DNA of 30,430 bases from Thermoplasmata archaeon (GCA_021797385.1 JAJZZW010000007.1:1-30430); one strand, 5' to 3'. Shown: positions 7,851 through 16,127, counted from the stretch's first letter. Numbers and translations are program-made. Notes: generated from the letters alone by a model not told the origin.

Positions 7851-9278
7851 CTACCCTTTCATGACCGCCACAGGCATCAGAGAAACCACGGGAGATGCAA
7901 TTCCCGCCCCCTGAATTACCGCAATTACATCGTCAATGTTTTTATAACTCCCGGGAGATTCTTCAACTACCGCCTTCCCCGTTGTTGCACGTAAATATAT
8001 TCCCCTAGATCTCATATCGTCCTTGACACCATCCACGGTAAATCGTTCGGTGGCTACCTTTCGACTCAGTATGCGCCCTGCACCATGACAGGAACTGGAA
8101 AATGTTGTTTCTTCATTTCCCTTCAATCCTACCAGTACATATGATGGACCCCCCATATGGCCAGGTATAATTACAGGGTGACCCGTTTCCTGGAAATAGC
8201 CTGTAGTGCTGCCTGCCGGCTGTGCCCGGGTGGCTCCCTTTCTATGTACTAGCAATTTTCTTTTTATACCATCAATGCTATATGTTTCAACCTTTGCCAT
8301 ATTATGAGCAAGACTGTAAACAGTGTTTATACCAATACTTTCAAAATCCATGCCTATTATTTTTTCAAATGCCTCTCGTATTTTATATGTTATTATCTGA
8401 CGGTTGACAAATCCAAAGTTAGCAGCAGCATTCATTGCATTTATATAATCTTCTCCGGGTTTACTGCTTATATGCGCAGATATGAGCTGCCTATCTTCAG
8501 GTATTTTCACACTACCATCATATTCATTTAGCCTGGTTAAATAATCGGTTGCGACCTGATGACCCAGCCCCCTAGACCCAGTATGAATCATTATTGCCAA
8601 TTTATTTTCTCTTCCTGATCCGAATTTTTCGGCAGTTTTCCGATCAAATATCCTGTCGATCCGATCTATTTCCAGAAAATGATTTCCCGCTCCCAGGGTT
8701 CCAAGTTCATTTTTCCCTCTTTTCATGGCTTTTTCACTCACAGCAGAAATATTGGAAATCATATGACCTCCCTCCTCAGTATGTATTATATCTTCATCAG
8801 TTGCATATCCATGCCTGAATGCCCATTCAAGACCAGATGAAAGGATTTCATTTTCGTCTTCGCAGTTAATCCTAAAACTTGATTTATTGTCTATACCCGC
8901 AGGTACTGTTTTATAGAGCTCGTCCAGTATTCTATTGACGCTCCACCTGTATTCATCATAATCCAGATCCGTTGCAATCAGTGACACACCGCAATTTATA
9001 TCATACCCCACACCACCCGGTGATACTACCCCATCATCATAGTCAAAAGCCGCAACTCCGCCTATTGGAAAACCGTATCCCAGATGTATGTCAGGCATTG
9101 CCATGGAGGCTTTTACAATACCCGGGAGAGTTGCAACATTCATGACCTGTTTCAATGGACCGTCATCGCTGAATTGACTCAAAATTTTTTCATTGATATA
9201 GAGTATGCCGGGAACTTTCATATTGCCTGCTAAAGGTATTTCATATTGAAAATCATTCAGTTTGTTGAGATGAAACAT
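7851..9278 (-). CDS. rtcB: RNA-splicing ligase RtcB (tRNA ligase)
   Basis: GTP- and Mn-dependent ligase that joins 2',3'-cyclic phosphate and 5'-OH RNA ends, chiefly tRNA exons after intron removal. The 475-residue product is full length and has no intein. Metal and catalytic residues: D93 and C96 in GYDINCGV, H200 in GAGNHFLE, H232 in IHTGSRG, H325 in YSLAHN, and the guanylylated histidine H398 in SSCHGAGR. It converges with the trp operon end with a 9-base gap. A weak AT-rich element (minus-strand GTTTAA near 9296-9301) lies at about the right distance for a leaderless promoter. No archease gene is adjacent. Confidence 0.96.
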   Translation of the reverse strand: MFHLNKLNDFQYEIPLAGNMKVPGILYINEKILSQFSDDGPLKQVMNVATLPGIVKASMAMPDIHLGYGFPIGGVAAFDYDDGVVSPGGVGYDINCGVSLIATDLDYDEYRWSVNRILDELYKTVPAGIDNKSSFRINCEDENEILSSGLEWAFRHGYATDEDIIHTEEGGHMISNISAVSEKAMKRGKNELGTLGAGNHFLEIDRIDRIFDRKTAEKFGSGRENKLAIMIHTGSRGLGHQVATDYLTRLNEYDGSVKIPEDRQLISAHISSKPGEDYINAMNAAANFGFVNRQIITYKIREAFEKIIGMDFESIGINTVYSLAHNMAKVETYSIDGIKRKLLVHRKGATRAQPAGSTTGYFQETGHPVIIPGHMGGPSYVLVGLKGNEETTFSSSCHGAGRILSRKVATERFTVDGVKDDMRSRGIYLRATTGKAVVEESPGSYKNIDDVIAVIQGAGIASPVVSLMPVAVMKG

Positions 9279-9345
9279 AAATAGCTAATTACAACGTTAA
9301 ACATAATGGTTTCAGTTTTAACCTTAAAAGATGGAAGTATCTTTC

Positions 9346-9394
9346 CTGAAGGTGGGAAATCACTATTATAATATATCTGAAAGGTTGGAAAATA
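9346..9394. repeat. Two imperfect direct repeats between rtcB and the small gene at 9431
   Basis: CTGAAGGTGGGAAAT (9346-9360) recurs as CTGAAAGGTTGGAAAAT (9378-9394), 32 bases apart. They sit in the divergent promoter region and could be paired protein-binding sites, or chance. A 6-bp inverted repeat AAAGAT/ATCTTT (9327-9344) lies just before. Confidence 0.3.
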
Positions 9395-9430
9395 AAAAAA
9401 TTAATAAAATAATAAAGTAATCAGGTCTAA

Positions 9431-9667
9431 ATGGTAAAGATTTTTGATATAAATGATTTTGATGAAAGAAAGCAGTTTGAAATAAAACTTCAGATTGCCT
9501 TACTTAATAATACATTAAAAATCAGAGAGAATTCAAAAAATCCAGAAAAATACGATGAATATATAGGGGAGAGAAAAGCAAATATACGTTCTCTCCTGAA
9601 TACTACAGCAAAATTTACAATAAAAGATCATGACAAACTTATTTACAATCCAGAGAGTGGAATCTGA
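9431..9667 (+). CDS. Small hypothetical protein, 78 residues
   Basis: I do not recognise this protein. It is charged and probably helical, with no membrane segment and no cysteine; the first half (DERKQFEIKLQIALLNNTLKI) looks amphipathic and the second half is rich in Lys, Asn and Asp. The ATG at 9431 has an AT-rich element (TTAATAAAATAAT, from 9401) about 25 nt upstream, which fits a leaderless promoter like those of its neighbours and supports a real gene. It is divergent from rtcB and in the same direction as the regulator at 9799, 131 bases away. Confidence 0.55.
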   Translation: MVKIFDINDFDERKQFEIKLQIALLNNTLKIRENSKNPEKYDEYIGERKANIRSLLNTTAKFTIKDHDKLIYNPESGI

Positions 9668-9690
9668 TTTAATTTTTACTCTATATGGTT

Positions 9691-9706
9691 TATTCAATAA
9701 TGCTTA
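9691..9706 (+). repeat. 16-nt sequence shared with the trp operon promoter region
   Basis: TATTCAATAATGCTTA occurs here and at 1095-1110, where it runs into the trpB TATA box. Both copies are intergenic and on the same strand. In DNA this AT-rich one chance match of this length within 30 kb is not very unlikely, so shared regulation is only a possibility. Confidence 0.35.
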
Positions 9707-9798
9707 TTTGAGGCAGAATTAGTTTTACGGCTGAAGTTTTTATTTGTAGTTTTTAGGGGTGTCACAAAATAATAAATAATGGCTTGCTATCTATTACC

Positions 9799-10122
9799 AT
9801 GAATGATTACTCAATTTTTAAGGAAGTCAGGGAAAATATAGAAACCCTCGAAAGGCATCTTACTATCATAAAGACGCTGTTAATGGAGCAGCCCCTTGGA
9901 ATAATTAAAATGTCACAGCAGACAGGTATACCTGAACACAAAATAAGATATTCTTTGCGGATACTGGAACACGGAGGTATTATAGAGGCTTCCCGTGAGG
10001 GTGCTATTTTAACTTCAGATTTCATTGCGAATAAGGACAGGATTCTATCTGATGCCAGGGAAAATTCACAGAAAATGGAAAATATATATAAGGAACTTAA
10101 AAATATTCTGGAGTCGCCATGA
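9799..10122 (+). CDS. Winged helix-turn-helix transcriptional regulator, predicted
   Basis: The 107-residue protein has an N-terminal helix with heptad character, a winged helix domain and a C-terminal helical tail. The HTH reads GIIKMSQQTGIPEHKIRYSL, followed by the recognition-helix end and a wing (ILEHGGIIEASREGAILT). The tail (ENSQKMENIYKELKNIL) could be a dimerising coiled coil. No ligand or metal site is evident. ATG 9799 has AATAAATAAT (9771-9780) at the distance expected for leaderless initiation; an in-frame TTG at 9784 is less likely. It overlaps the next gene by 4 bases (ATGA), so the pair is co-expressed and the regulator may control the acetyltransferase. Confidence 0.72.
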   Translation: MNDYSIFKEVRENIETLERHLTIIKTLLMEQPLGIIKMSQQTGIPEHKIRYSLRILEHGGIIEASREGAILTSDFIANKDRILSDARENSQKMENIYKELKNILESP

Positions 10123-10655
10123 TGTTCAAAAAAAATGAACAGACGGGAAAATATTTGATAAGGCGTGGTGTTCCTGGAGATGCCAGAGGCATCATAGAAT
10201 GCATGCAGAGCGTAATGGATGAAAAGATATATCTTGTAAGTGAATACTATCTTTTAACTGAAAGAGGAGAGCAGGAAAGACTCAAAAATAAAGATGACCT
10301 CACCCTTGTATCAGAGGTTAGCGGAAGGATTGTGGGGGTTACAACTATTCAGCGTGGAATGTATAAAAAAAATCGGCATACAGCCTCGCTGGGAATTGCG
10401 ATAATAAAGGCTTTCAGACATATGAATATAGGCACAAAAATGATAGAGGAAGCAATTTCATGGTCGAAAACTCAGGGAATAGAGAAAATTAATTTAGAGG
10501 TTTTTTCAAGCAATGTAAACGCCATAAAAACATATAGAAATCTTGGATTTGAATATGAAGGTGTTAGAAAAAGGCAGTTTATGATAGGTAATCAGTACAC
10601 AGATGATGTTTTGATGACATATTTTACCTCAAATTGGAGGGATGCAGATAAGTAA
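10119..10655 (+). CDS. GNAT-family N-acetyltransferase
   Basis: 178-residue acetyl-CoA-dependent acetyltransferase. The N-terminal YLIRRGVPGDARGIIECM is the usual strand and helix start of the fold. LGIAIIKAFRHMNIGTKMIEEA holds the acetyl-CoA pyrophosphate loop (RHMNIGTKM in place of R-x-x-G-x-G/A). INLEVFSSNVNAIKTYRNLGFEYEGVRKR is motif B, as in RimI/PhnO-like enzymes. The substrate cannot be read from the sequence. It is translationally coupled to the upstream wHTH gene; a second ATG at 10122 is in frame. A 60-base gap with its own TATA-like box follows before the permease gene. Confidence 0.88.
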   Translation: MMFKKNEQTGKYLIRRGVPGDARGIIECMQSVMDEKIYLVSEYYLLTERGEQERLKNKDDLTLVSEVSGRIVGVTTIQRGMYKKNRHTASLGIAIIKAFRHMNIGTKMIEEAISWSKTQGIEKINLEVFSSNVNAIKTYRNLGFEYEGVRKRQFMIGNQYTDDVLMTYFTSNWRDADK

Positions 10656-10683
10656 TGATAATCATATGTGTCTGACATAAACA

Positions 10684-10691
10684 TTTAAATT
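10684..10691 (+). promoter_or_regulatory. TATA box of the ABC transporter locus
   Basis: TTTAAATT is centred about 28 nt before ATG 10716 and favours that ATG over the in-frame TTG at 10698, which lies too close to the box. Confidence 0.45.
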
Positions 10692-10715
10692 TATCTGTTG
10701 AATCGGTATATTATA

Positions 10716-11732
10716 ATGCAGTGCACAAAGATAAAAGAAATTTTGATGAAATACCTAATCATATTTCTAGGTTTAACCATATTTCTGTTTATTGTTTTCA
10801 AATTTGTGCCATCAAAAATTGTAGGAAATGATTTCCCGGGAAGCTCCATAAAAATACTAGGTTTACATCAAAACATTGTATTCCAGTATTTTTATTTTAT
10901 ATACGCAATTCTTACGGGGAATGTTGGATATACTAGCACATCCTTTTATTCTGGTACTGTTCTGGGCGCTATATCAATTACTCTACCTGAAACTGTGTTA
11001 TTTTTAATTGTAACATTCGCAATATCCTATGCAGTTTCGTATTTTATCGGACTGTACTCGGGAACGGCATTCAAAACTACCAAGATTTTGAATATGAATA
11101 TATTTCCACTTTTATTTCTCTATCTTGTTTCCGGCTTAGTTCTTCTTGCAATATTTTCTGGCGTACTGGGGTGGTTTCCTACACATGGTATCCTTTCCAA
11201 TAGTTCTGTTACATTGAATAGCTGGATATCTTCAACAGGAAACGGAATTTATATAACTAAACCAACAAATATCATTTTAATAGATAGCATTATACATGGA
11301 TCATTATCCGTATTTATAGATTTATTAGATCATATGGCACTTCCGTTTTTTGCCATGTTTATTCCCACAGTCATTTATCTGAGTGTTTATATAAGCCATG
11401 AAACATCCATAGAATACAATAAAAAATATATGAAAGCTGGAATTACCAGGAACGCATTCATGGATAAATATATAATTTTTATAAAAAGGGGAATAAGAAG
11501 CAGGGTGCTAAGGGAACTGAAATCTGTATTTGTTATATTCATGGGTGGAATGATTATCATAAGTTATATATTTTCTTATATGAATATAGGGGAATTTGCC
11601 ATCTATTCGTTTCTTGATTATGAATATGGCATAATGGGTGGTATATACAGTTTATTTATTCTGGCCATCATTGCACTAATATTTAGTTTATTTATAGATG
11701 TAATAAACAACGGTGGAAAAAATGAAATTTAA
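10716..11732 (+). CDS. Dpp/Opp-type ABC transporter permease, DppB-like, diverged
   Basis: About 338-residue membrane protein. A first hydrophobic helix (KYLIIFLGLTIFLFIVFKFV) is followed by an extracytoplasmic loop; then FYFIYAILTGNVGYT matches the DppB pattern Q-Y-x-x-x-x-x-x-x-x-G-D-x-G, and ITLPETVLFLIVTFAISY matches the usual LPATLELALLA region. Several more membrane helices follow. A weak EAA-loop equivalent reads KKYMKAGITRNAFMDKY. The fold is that of a peptide/nickel permease, but conserved residues are diluted. ATG 10716 fits the TATA box; ATG 10746 (MKYLIIF) would match canonical DppB starts and is an alternative. It overlaps the second permease by 11 bases. Confidence 0.8.
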   Translation: MQCTKIKEILMKYLIIFLGLTIFLFIVFKFVPSKIVGNDFPGSSIKILGLHQNIVFQYFYFIYAILTGNVGYTSTSFYSGTVLGAISITLPETVLFLIVTFAISYAVSYFIGLYSGTAFKTTKILNMNIFPLLFLYLVSGLVLLAIFSGVLGWFPTHGILSNSSVTLNSWISSTGNGIYITKPTNIILIDSIIHGSLSVFIDLLDHMALPFFAMFIPTVIYLSVYISHETSIEYNKKYMKAGITRNAFMDKYIIFIKRGIRSRVLRELKSVFVIFMGGMIIISYIFSYMNIGEFAIYSFLDYEYGIMGGIYSLFILAIIALIFSLFIDVINNGGKNEI

Positions 11733-12468
11733 TTCAAGGAATTTGCTCATAGGTATAAGCCTCGCATTTATATTATTATATATATATGCGTTTATTTCAG
11801 ATATTGTTTATCCATATTATCTTGGAGTAAATACACTTTCATCACTACTTGTATTCAAGAAAACGGCATCCGTTATACCTTCTAAACCTACTTTAAACGA
11901 TGGCTGGTGGAACTACTTTGGAACAACTTATTACGGTATATCAATATTGCCCGCACTTATCGGATCCTTAAAATTTGACTTTACAATAATGTTTGCATCA
12001 CTTGCCATTTCTTCCTTGGTAGGTGTATCAATAGGTTTTCTGATAAATTATATAGGTGGTATTTTCAAGAAAATCATATTTTACATTGTGAGAGTTTTGA
12101 CAACGACCCCGTATCTTTTAATTATGCTTCTGATTTTATATGTGGCGAGACCAAGTGAATCTGGAATAATAATTGCAATATCAGTCGGATGGTTCCCGTT
12201 TTATATTATAAGATATATTGAGGTGTCCGAATACGAAAATAGAAATTCCTCGTATGGGAAGTTATGGAAATTATTCGCCTTTATTCCTTATGTTTTGACA
12301 GATATGGGAGCGATTAGTGGAATTGTTGTTATTATAACATATTTTGGATTTTACTTTAAAAATCCATTTGTGGTTGATATCGGGAATATTATGTATTTAA
12401 ATGGAAATGTAAATGCATTCGTATTTTTTGGTGTCTGGTGGATAGTTATATTCCCCTTTTATTCATAA
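11722..12468 (+). CDS. Dpp/Opp-type ABC transporter permease, DppC-like, apparently frameshifted at its 3' end
   Basis: 248-residue membrane protein with an N-terminal helix, a periplasmic-side loop (TLNDGWWNYFGTTYYG resembles the HxxGTDxxGRD region of DppC but without the charged residues), and core helices (FDFTIMFASLAISSLVGVSIGF; LTTTPYLLIMLLIL resembles the DppC P-x-L-L region). The frame ends in FFGVWWIVIFPFYS, where DppC proteins continue for 25-30 residues after WW-x-x-x-FP. The -1 frame from the C4T4 run at 12453-12460 supplies the missing piece. Start ATG 11722 has GGTGG 5 nt upstream; GTG 11713 is in frame. The EAA loop is degenerate. Confidence 0.75.
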   Translation: MKFNSRNLLIGISLAFILLYIYAFISDIVYPYYLGVNTLSSLLVFKKTASVIPSKPTLNDGWWNYFGTTYYGISILPALIGSLKFDFTIMFASLAISSLVGVSIGFLINYIGGIFKKIIFYIVRVLTTTPYLLIMLLILYVARPSESGIIIAISVGWFPFYIIRYIEVSEYENRNSSYGKLWKLFAFIPYVLTDMGAISGIVVIITYFGFYFKNPFVVDIGNIMYLNGNVNAFVFFGVWWIVIFPFYS

Positions 12469-12536
12469 CTGTTTTTATCGGATTTACAGCATTGCTGAGC
12501 TACGAAATAAAGGGGGTGGTTTCAAATACGGGATAA
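12453..12536 (+). other. Out-of-frame C-terminal tail of the DppC-like permease
   Basis: Read in the -1 frame from the CCCCTTTT run at 12453-12460, the DNA encodes PLLFITVFIGFTALLSYEIK plus a short tail, ending at TAA 12534-12536. Hydrophobic spacing and position match the last membrane helix of DppC proteins. A real one-base frameshift, a sequencing error in the run, or programmed slippage would all explain it. With the tail the gene ends 13 bases before the next start, closing an otherwise empty gap. Confidence 0.6.
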
Positions 12537-12549
12537 TTTTAATGGAAAT

Positions 12550-13677
12550 ATGGTTCTTTCCTTTAAAAATTTTGGCATACATGCAGATAATAGGAAACTT
12601 ATTGATAATATTTCATTGAACATAAATAGGAACTGTGAAGTTTTACTGGCCTCCAATAATAAGAATATTTCACTGATTACAGGAATTTTCACTTTTGATA
12701 TTTTTAGTGGGTACAAATATTCTGGGTCTGTTATACACAATGGAACTGATTTAATTGAACTCATTTCAAATATAAAAAAATTTAGAATAAAGGGGAACCG
12801 GATCGGTGTGACCTCGCATATCCTGAATGATGTACTATGCATACCCTCAAATCCACTGGATCTATTTGACCCGGGAATTGATATTTATAACCAGTTTCTC
12901 GATTTCATACCATATGAATCCAGGATTGATGTTATTAATTCTGTAATAAGAAGAGAGATGATAAAATCCAGTGATATAGAGAGTGTTATAAATAATTTTG
13001 ACATATCAGATCAAAAGAAATATTTTACCCTTTCAATATGCCGTGATTTTGGAATTATTGGTATATATAAAGAGATTTATAAAACATTGCTGTCCGGTGG
13101 TTCTGACAGGAAAGATAAATTAACTTACCTGATTATAGGTAGAAAAACCGGTGTGAATCTGGCCGACATGGTGATTCTCAGGGATTATTATAAATACAGA
13201 CTGAATTTAGAATTGCTTACATATGAATACAAAAAATCAATTATTGAAATGCAAAAGAAGAAAGAATTTTATAAAGAGATAAAAAATTTAAAACGCAGTT
13301 CTGGACATGATTTTGATTTTATGAACCTGGACCTTACCCGCGCTTACAGTGAAGGCGTGCTAAAATATGAATTAATAGAAAATATGGCAAAGGAAATCAA
13401 TATTATGGGTATCCCATTTGACGTGGGACTGTACCACAGATTCCCATCTGAAATTCCAGTATCTGACATTTATAAATTTATAACTGGGATAGGGTTTATT
13501 ACTGAAAAATCCTTGATAATTGCAGATATGTCTCTGTATCCGGAGAAAATGATAGAAATTTCAGAATATATCAGAAGAATGAAATCACTGCAACCCATCA
13601 CCTCTTTATATTTATGTTCACACGATAATTTAACAGAGGAAGCGGATAAACTATTCGATAAAATAATAGAAATATAA
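12550..13677 (+). CDS. ABC-ATPase-like protein with degenerate catalytic motifs (OppD/OppF-derived)
   Basis: 375-residue protein following the two permeases. The N-terminus (VLSFKNFGIHADNRKLIDNISLNI) reads like the start of OppD. At the Walker A position there is LLASNNKNISLI (32-43), with no G-x-x-G-x-G-K. NPLDLFDPGIDIYNQFLDFI (101-120) resembles the OppD segment after the Q-loop. An LSGG occurs at 181-184, followed too soon by TYLIIGRKTG, a possible first worn Walker B. A second set near the end reads FPSEIPVSD (signature, no GG) and SLIIADMSLYPE (Walker B with Met for the catalytic Glu), then LCSHDN keeping the H-loop His358. Two Walker-B-like strands suggest a shortened OppD-OppF fusion. 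The frame is intact over its full length, so it may be a structural, non-hydrolysing subunit rather than a dead gene. The family call rests on motif positions only. Confidence 0.6.
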   Translation: MVLSFKNFGIHADNRKLIDNISLNINRNCEVLLASNNKNISLITGIFTFDIFSGYKYSGSVIHNGTDLIELISNIKKFRIKGNRIGVTSHILNDVLCIPSNPLDLFDPGIDIYNQFLDFIPYESRIDVINSVIRREMIKSSDIESVINNFDISDQKKYFTLSICRDFGIIGIYKEIYKTLLSGGSDRKDKLTYLIIGRKTGVNLADMVILRDYYKYRLNLELLTYEYKKSIIEMQKKKEFYKEIKNLKRSSGHDFDFMNLDLTRAYSEGVLKYELIENMAKEINIMGIPFDVGLYHRFPSEIPVSDIYKFITGIGFITEKSLIIADMSLYPEKMIEISEYIRRMKSLQPITSLYLCSHDNLTEEADKLFDKIIEI

Positions 13678-13693
13678 TATGATTTTTGTAAAT

Positions 13694-16048
13694 TCATGTA
13701 TCTATATTATTGAACAATATTATTCCTGAGGATGTCACCGACATATGCATCATAATATACGATTGCGAATAAACCTTCAATTCAAAAGTTCCAGGTAGCG
13801 GGAATATATACATATAGAGGTTATCCAGAAGGCCCTCTACATTTTTCAAATTTGTAACATTATAATTATGGATTAAGATACTGATATTTGCATTTAGATC
13901 GCGCATGGTAACTGACTGGTTTTTATCTGTAATATTATATAAATAAATATAAAAACCGTTATCGTATGAATGTGTAAAATTCATTGTGTTTCCAAGATAA
14001 GAATAGTAATTAGAATCATTCGTTTCAGGTAAAGCTTCTTCATATATTGGCATCGGATTGGCACCTCTAGATATATGATTATCCATAAATGATTCTGGTT
14101 CCAGAATAATAGGGAAACTCGATCCATTCCCTATGATTTTAGCCAAATTAGAAGAAAATTTTGATATGTTAGAACCGGAAATACCTGATTCTGTAAATAT
14201 TGGAATAATCAGTGAACTGTTATGATATTGTGATTTTGATGTTAATCCATATTTTTTCTGCACTGTTATATTTTTTATAAAAGAATACCAGAGGCTTCTG
14301 GCTAGTGTTAAATTATGACCGGGATATGCATTGTAGAAAACTTTACGTACTGTGATATTTGAGAATAAATTAGAGGGAATATTTTTGTCTGTGACATATT
14401 TTCCCAGAAGCGTTTCATTTATATTTGAATTAAAATTATATATAGTTGACATATTGTAAGTAATATTATCAGAAATTCCATGAATGCTTGATATATATGT
14501 ATATGAAGATGGGAATGTTGCAATCTGAGATGTATTGAATCGCATATCCTGATACATGGAAGAATAACTATTTTTATATTCTATAATTATGGAATCGATT
14601 TTAGGTTCCGGATTATGTAGATTACCTTTAAAATCAGGATTGCGAACCAACATAATATAACTTCCGGGAGCAGATTTCTCTATTTCATATGGACCATCAG
14701 CAAGTATATTTTCCATGGTATAGTTTAAATTGTCTGTTTTAAATAACTGGAAACCTGTTTGGTTAAAAGAAATTGTTTCACCATTTTGACTCAGATTTGC
14801 TGCTGATGCAATGAAAGTGCCGGGAGATGAAAGTATACTGTATACTGTATCAGGATTTAATTTAACTGTAAAATTGAGCGTGACAGTATCGGTTTGATTG
14901 CTATATGAAATTGCATTCTTTATATTTGTGTAATTATTTGTATCATGGTAGTTCCCGGGCAGAAGATACTGAGCAAGAATCCATCCAGGAGTTTGAGGTG
15001 ATTTGTTTTCTAGAAGTAAATCCATAACGAGGGAATAATAGACATCGTATGCATTCACAGGAATGCCATTCTGAAACCTTACATTATGGCTTATATTAAA
15101 TGTATAACTCTTTCCGTCTTGCATTGGAAGGCTAGAGGCTATTTCAGGGAAGTAACCTGAGGTGCTGTTTCCAATCAGAAACTCCTCTGTGTTATAAAGT
15201 ATTTGCAGATTACCTTCTGTACATGCTTCCTGCGGATTTAGATTTGTGAATGGGGTGAGACTATCAACAACAATAGAATCAGATACAGTGGTGATATATA
15301 ATCTGGCATGAGGATTTACAGGTATATCCATATAATAATAGGTTGTGTAATTTTTTGTTCCATTGCCTGTAATAGTAGATAATTTAAGTATATAATATCC
15401 GAGCGAGAGCTGGAGTTTAAATGTGGAATTTAAAGATGGAATAGGGGGGATAGTTCCATTTTTATATTCAAATAATTCTTGCTTCTTTATTGTAAATGTT
15501 GAATTGGCCGGGCAACTGCTATTCCCAAGCGTTATATTAAGTACCGTACCGGGTGAATAAATATTCGAATTTGATACAACTGAAGGTTTACTGGAATTCA
15601 AAACTGTAATTATGCCTGATGCTGTTCTGTTTGAAATCTGTGAAGATTCCACATATACAGGAATGTATGTGTTAGACTTATAAATGCCTGAAGAAAAGTT
15701 TGCCCAGTAGCTAATATAATATATACCTAGACTTGAATACACATGTGAAATTGACAAAAAGGTCCCGGTATAATTAAGAGTTGTCTGATTGTTATCTCCC
15801 CACTCTATGGTAATATCTTTGTATGATTCGTCTGCCTTAAGGGCTAAGGTATAGTTCTGCCCAACTGTAATATAATTGGGGGCCACATCGACTGAAATTT
15901 CTGGTTCCAGCCTAGATGGATGTAACAATGAGAGAATGCCTAAGGAAGAAAGAATGAGAATTAGAACTATTATTATGGCATACCATTTTTTCCTTGTTGA
16001 TCTTGGTTTTATTGGATATGTTTCAGGATCAGGCATGCTAGAAGTCAT
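13694..16048 (-). CDS. Membrane-anchored extracellular substrate-binding protein (SBP family 5) with PKD-like domain
   Basis: 784-residue product. A short basic cytoplasmic N-terminus (RSTRKK) precedes one membrane helix (about 23-42, YAIIIVLILILSSLGILSLL). Next comes a PKD-like Ig domain (about 50-130: IEWGDNNQTT and HVYSSLGIYYISYWAN mirror the WxFGDG and HxYxxxGxYxVxL patterns), a second beta-rich region to about 250, then a family-5 solute-binding domain: DSLTPFTNLNPQEAC, YTFNISHNVRFQNGIPVNAYDVYYSL (the classic F-x-x-G-x-x-x-x-A-x-D-V-x-x-S signature) and ILADGPYEIEKSAPGSYIMLVRNPDF. There are many N-glycosylation sequons, as in archaeal surface proteins. It converges on the diverged ABC genes with a 16-base gap and probably binds peptides or similar ligands outside the cell. 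No lipobox is present. Confidence 0.85.
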   Translation of the reverse strand: MTSSMPDPETYPIKPRSTRKKWYAIIIVLILILSSLGILSLLHPSRLEPEISVDVAPNYITVGQNYTLALKADESYKDITIEWGDNNQTTLNYTGTFLSISHVYSSLGIYYISYWANFSSGIYKSNTYIPVYVESSQISNRTASGIITVLNSSKPSVVSNSNIYSPGTVLNITLGNSSCPANSTFTIKKQELFEYKNGTIPPIPSLNSTFKLQLSLGYYILKLSTITGNGTKNYTTYYYMDIPVNPHARLYITTVSDSIVVDSLTPFTNLNPQEACTEGNLQILYNTEEFLIGNSTSGYFPEIASSLPMQDGKSYTFNISHNVRFQNGIPVNAYDVYYSLVMDLLLENKSPQTPGWILAQYLLPGNYHDTNNYTNIKNAISYSNQTDTVTLNFTVKLNPDTVYSILSSPGTFIASAANLSQNGETISFNQTGFQLFKTDNLNYTMENILADGPYEIEKSAPGSYIMLVRNPDFKGNLHNPEPKIDSIIIEYKNSYSSMYQDMRFNTSQIATFPSSYTYISSIHGISDNITYNMSTIYNFNSNINETLLGKYVTDKNIPSNLFSNITVRKVFYNAYPGHNLTLARSLWYSFIKNITVQKKYGLTSKSQYHNSSLIIPIFTESGISGSNISKFSSNLAKIIGNGSSFPIILEPESFMDNHISRGANPMPIYEEALPETNDSNYYSYLGNTMNFTHSYDNGFYIYLYNITDKNQSVTMRDLNANISILIHNYNVTNLKNVEGLLDNLYMYIFPLPGTFELKVYSQSYIMMHMSVTSSGIILFNNIDT

Positions 16049-16070
16049 ACAAAGTGTATTAAAATTTGAA

Positions 16071-16078
16071 TAATTAAA
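16071..16078 (-). promoter_or_regulatory. TATA box of the substrate-binding protein gene
   Basis: TTTAATTA on the minus strand is centred 26-27 nt before ATG 16048, which fits leaderless initiation and supports that start over the internal ATG at 16036. Confidence 0.5.
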
Positions 16079-16100
16079 GTTTCCTTATGGAAGCAAAATA

Positions 16101-16109
16101 ATATAAATA
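16101..16109 (+). promoter_or_regulatory. TATA box of the sugar nucleotidyltransferase gene
   Basis: ATATAAATA is centred about 23 nt before ATG 16128, with no Shine-Dalgarno motif between. Confidence 0.5.
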
Positions 16110-16127
16110 TCTGTATTATTCAATCTT

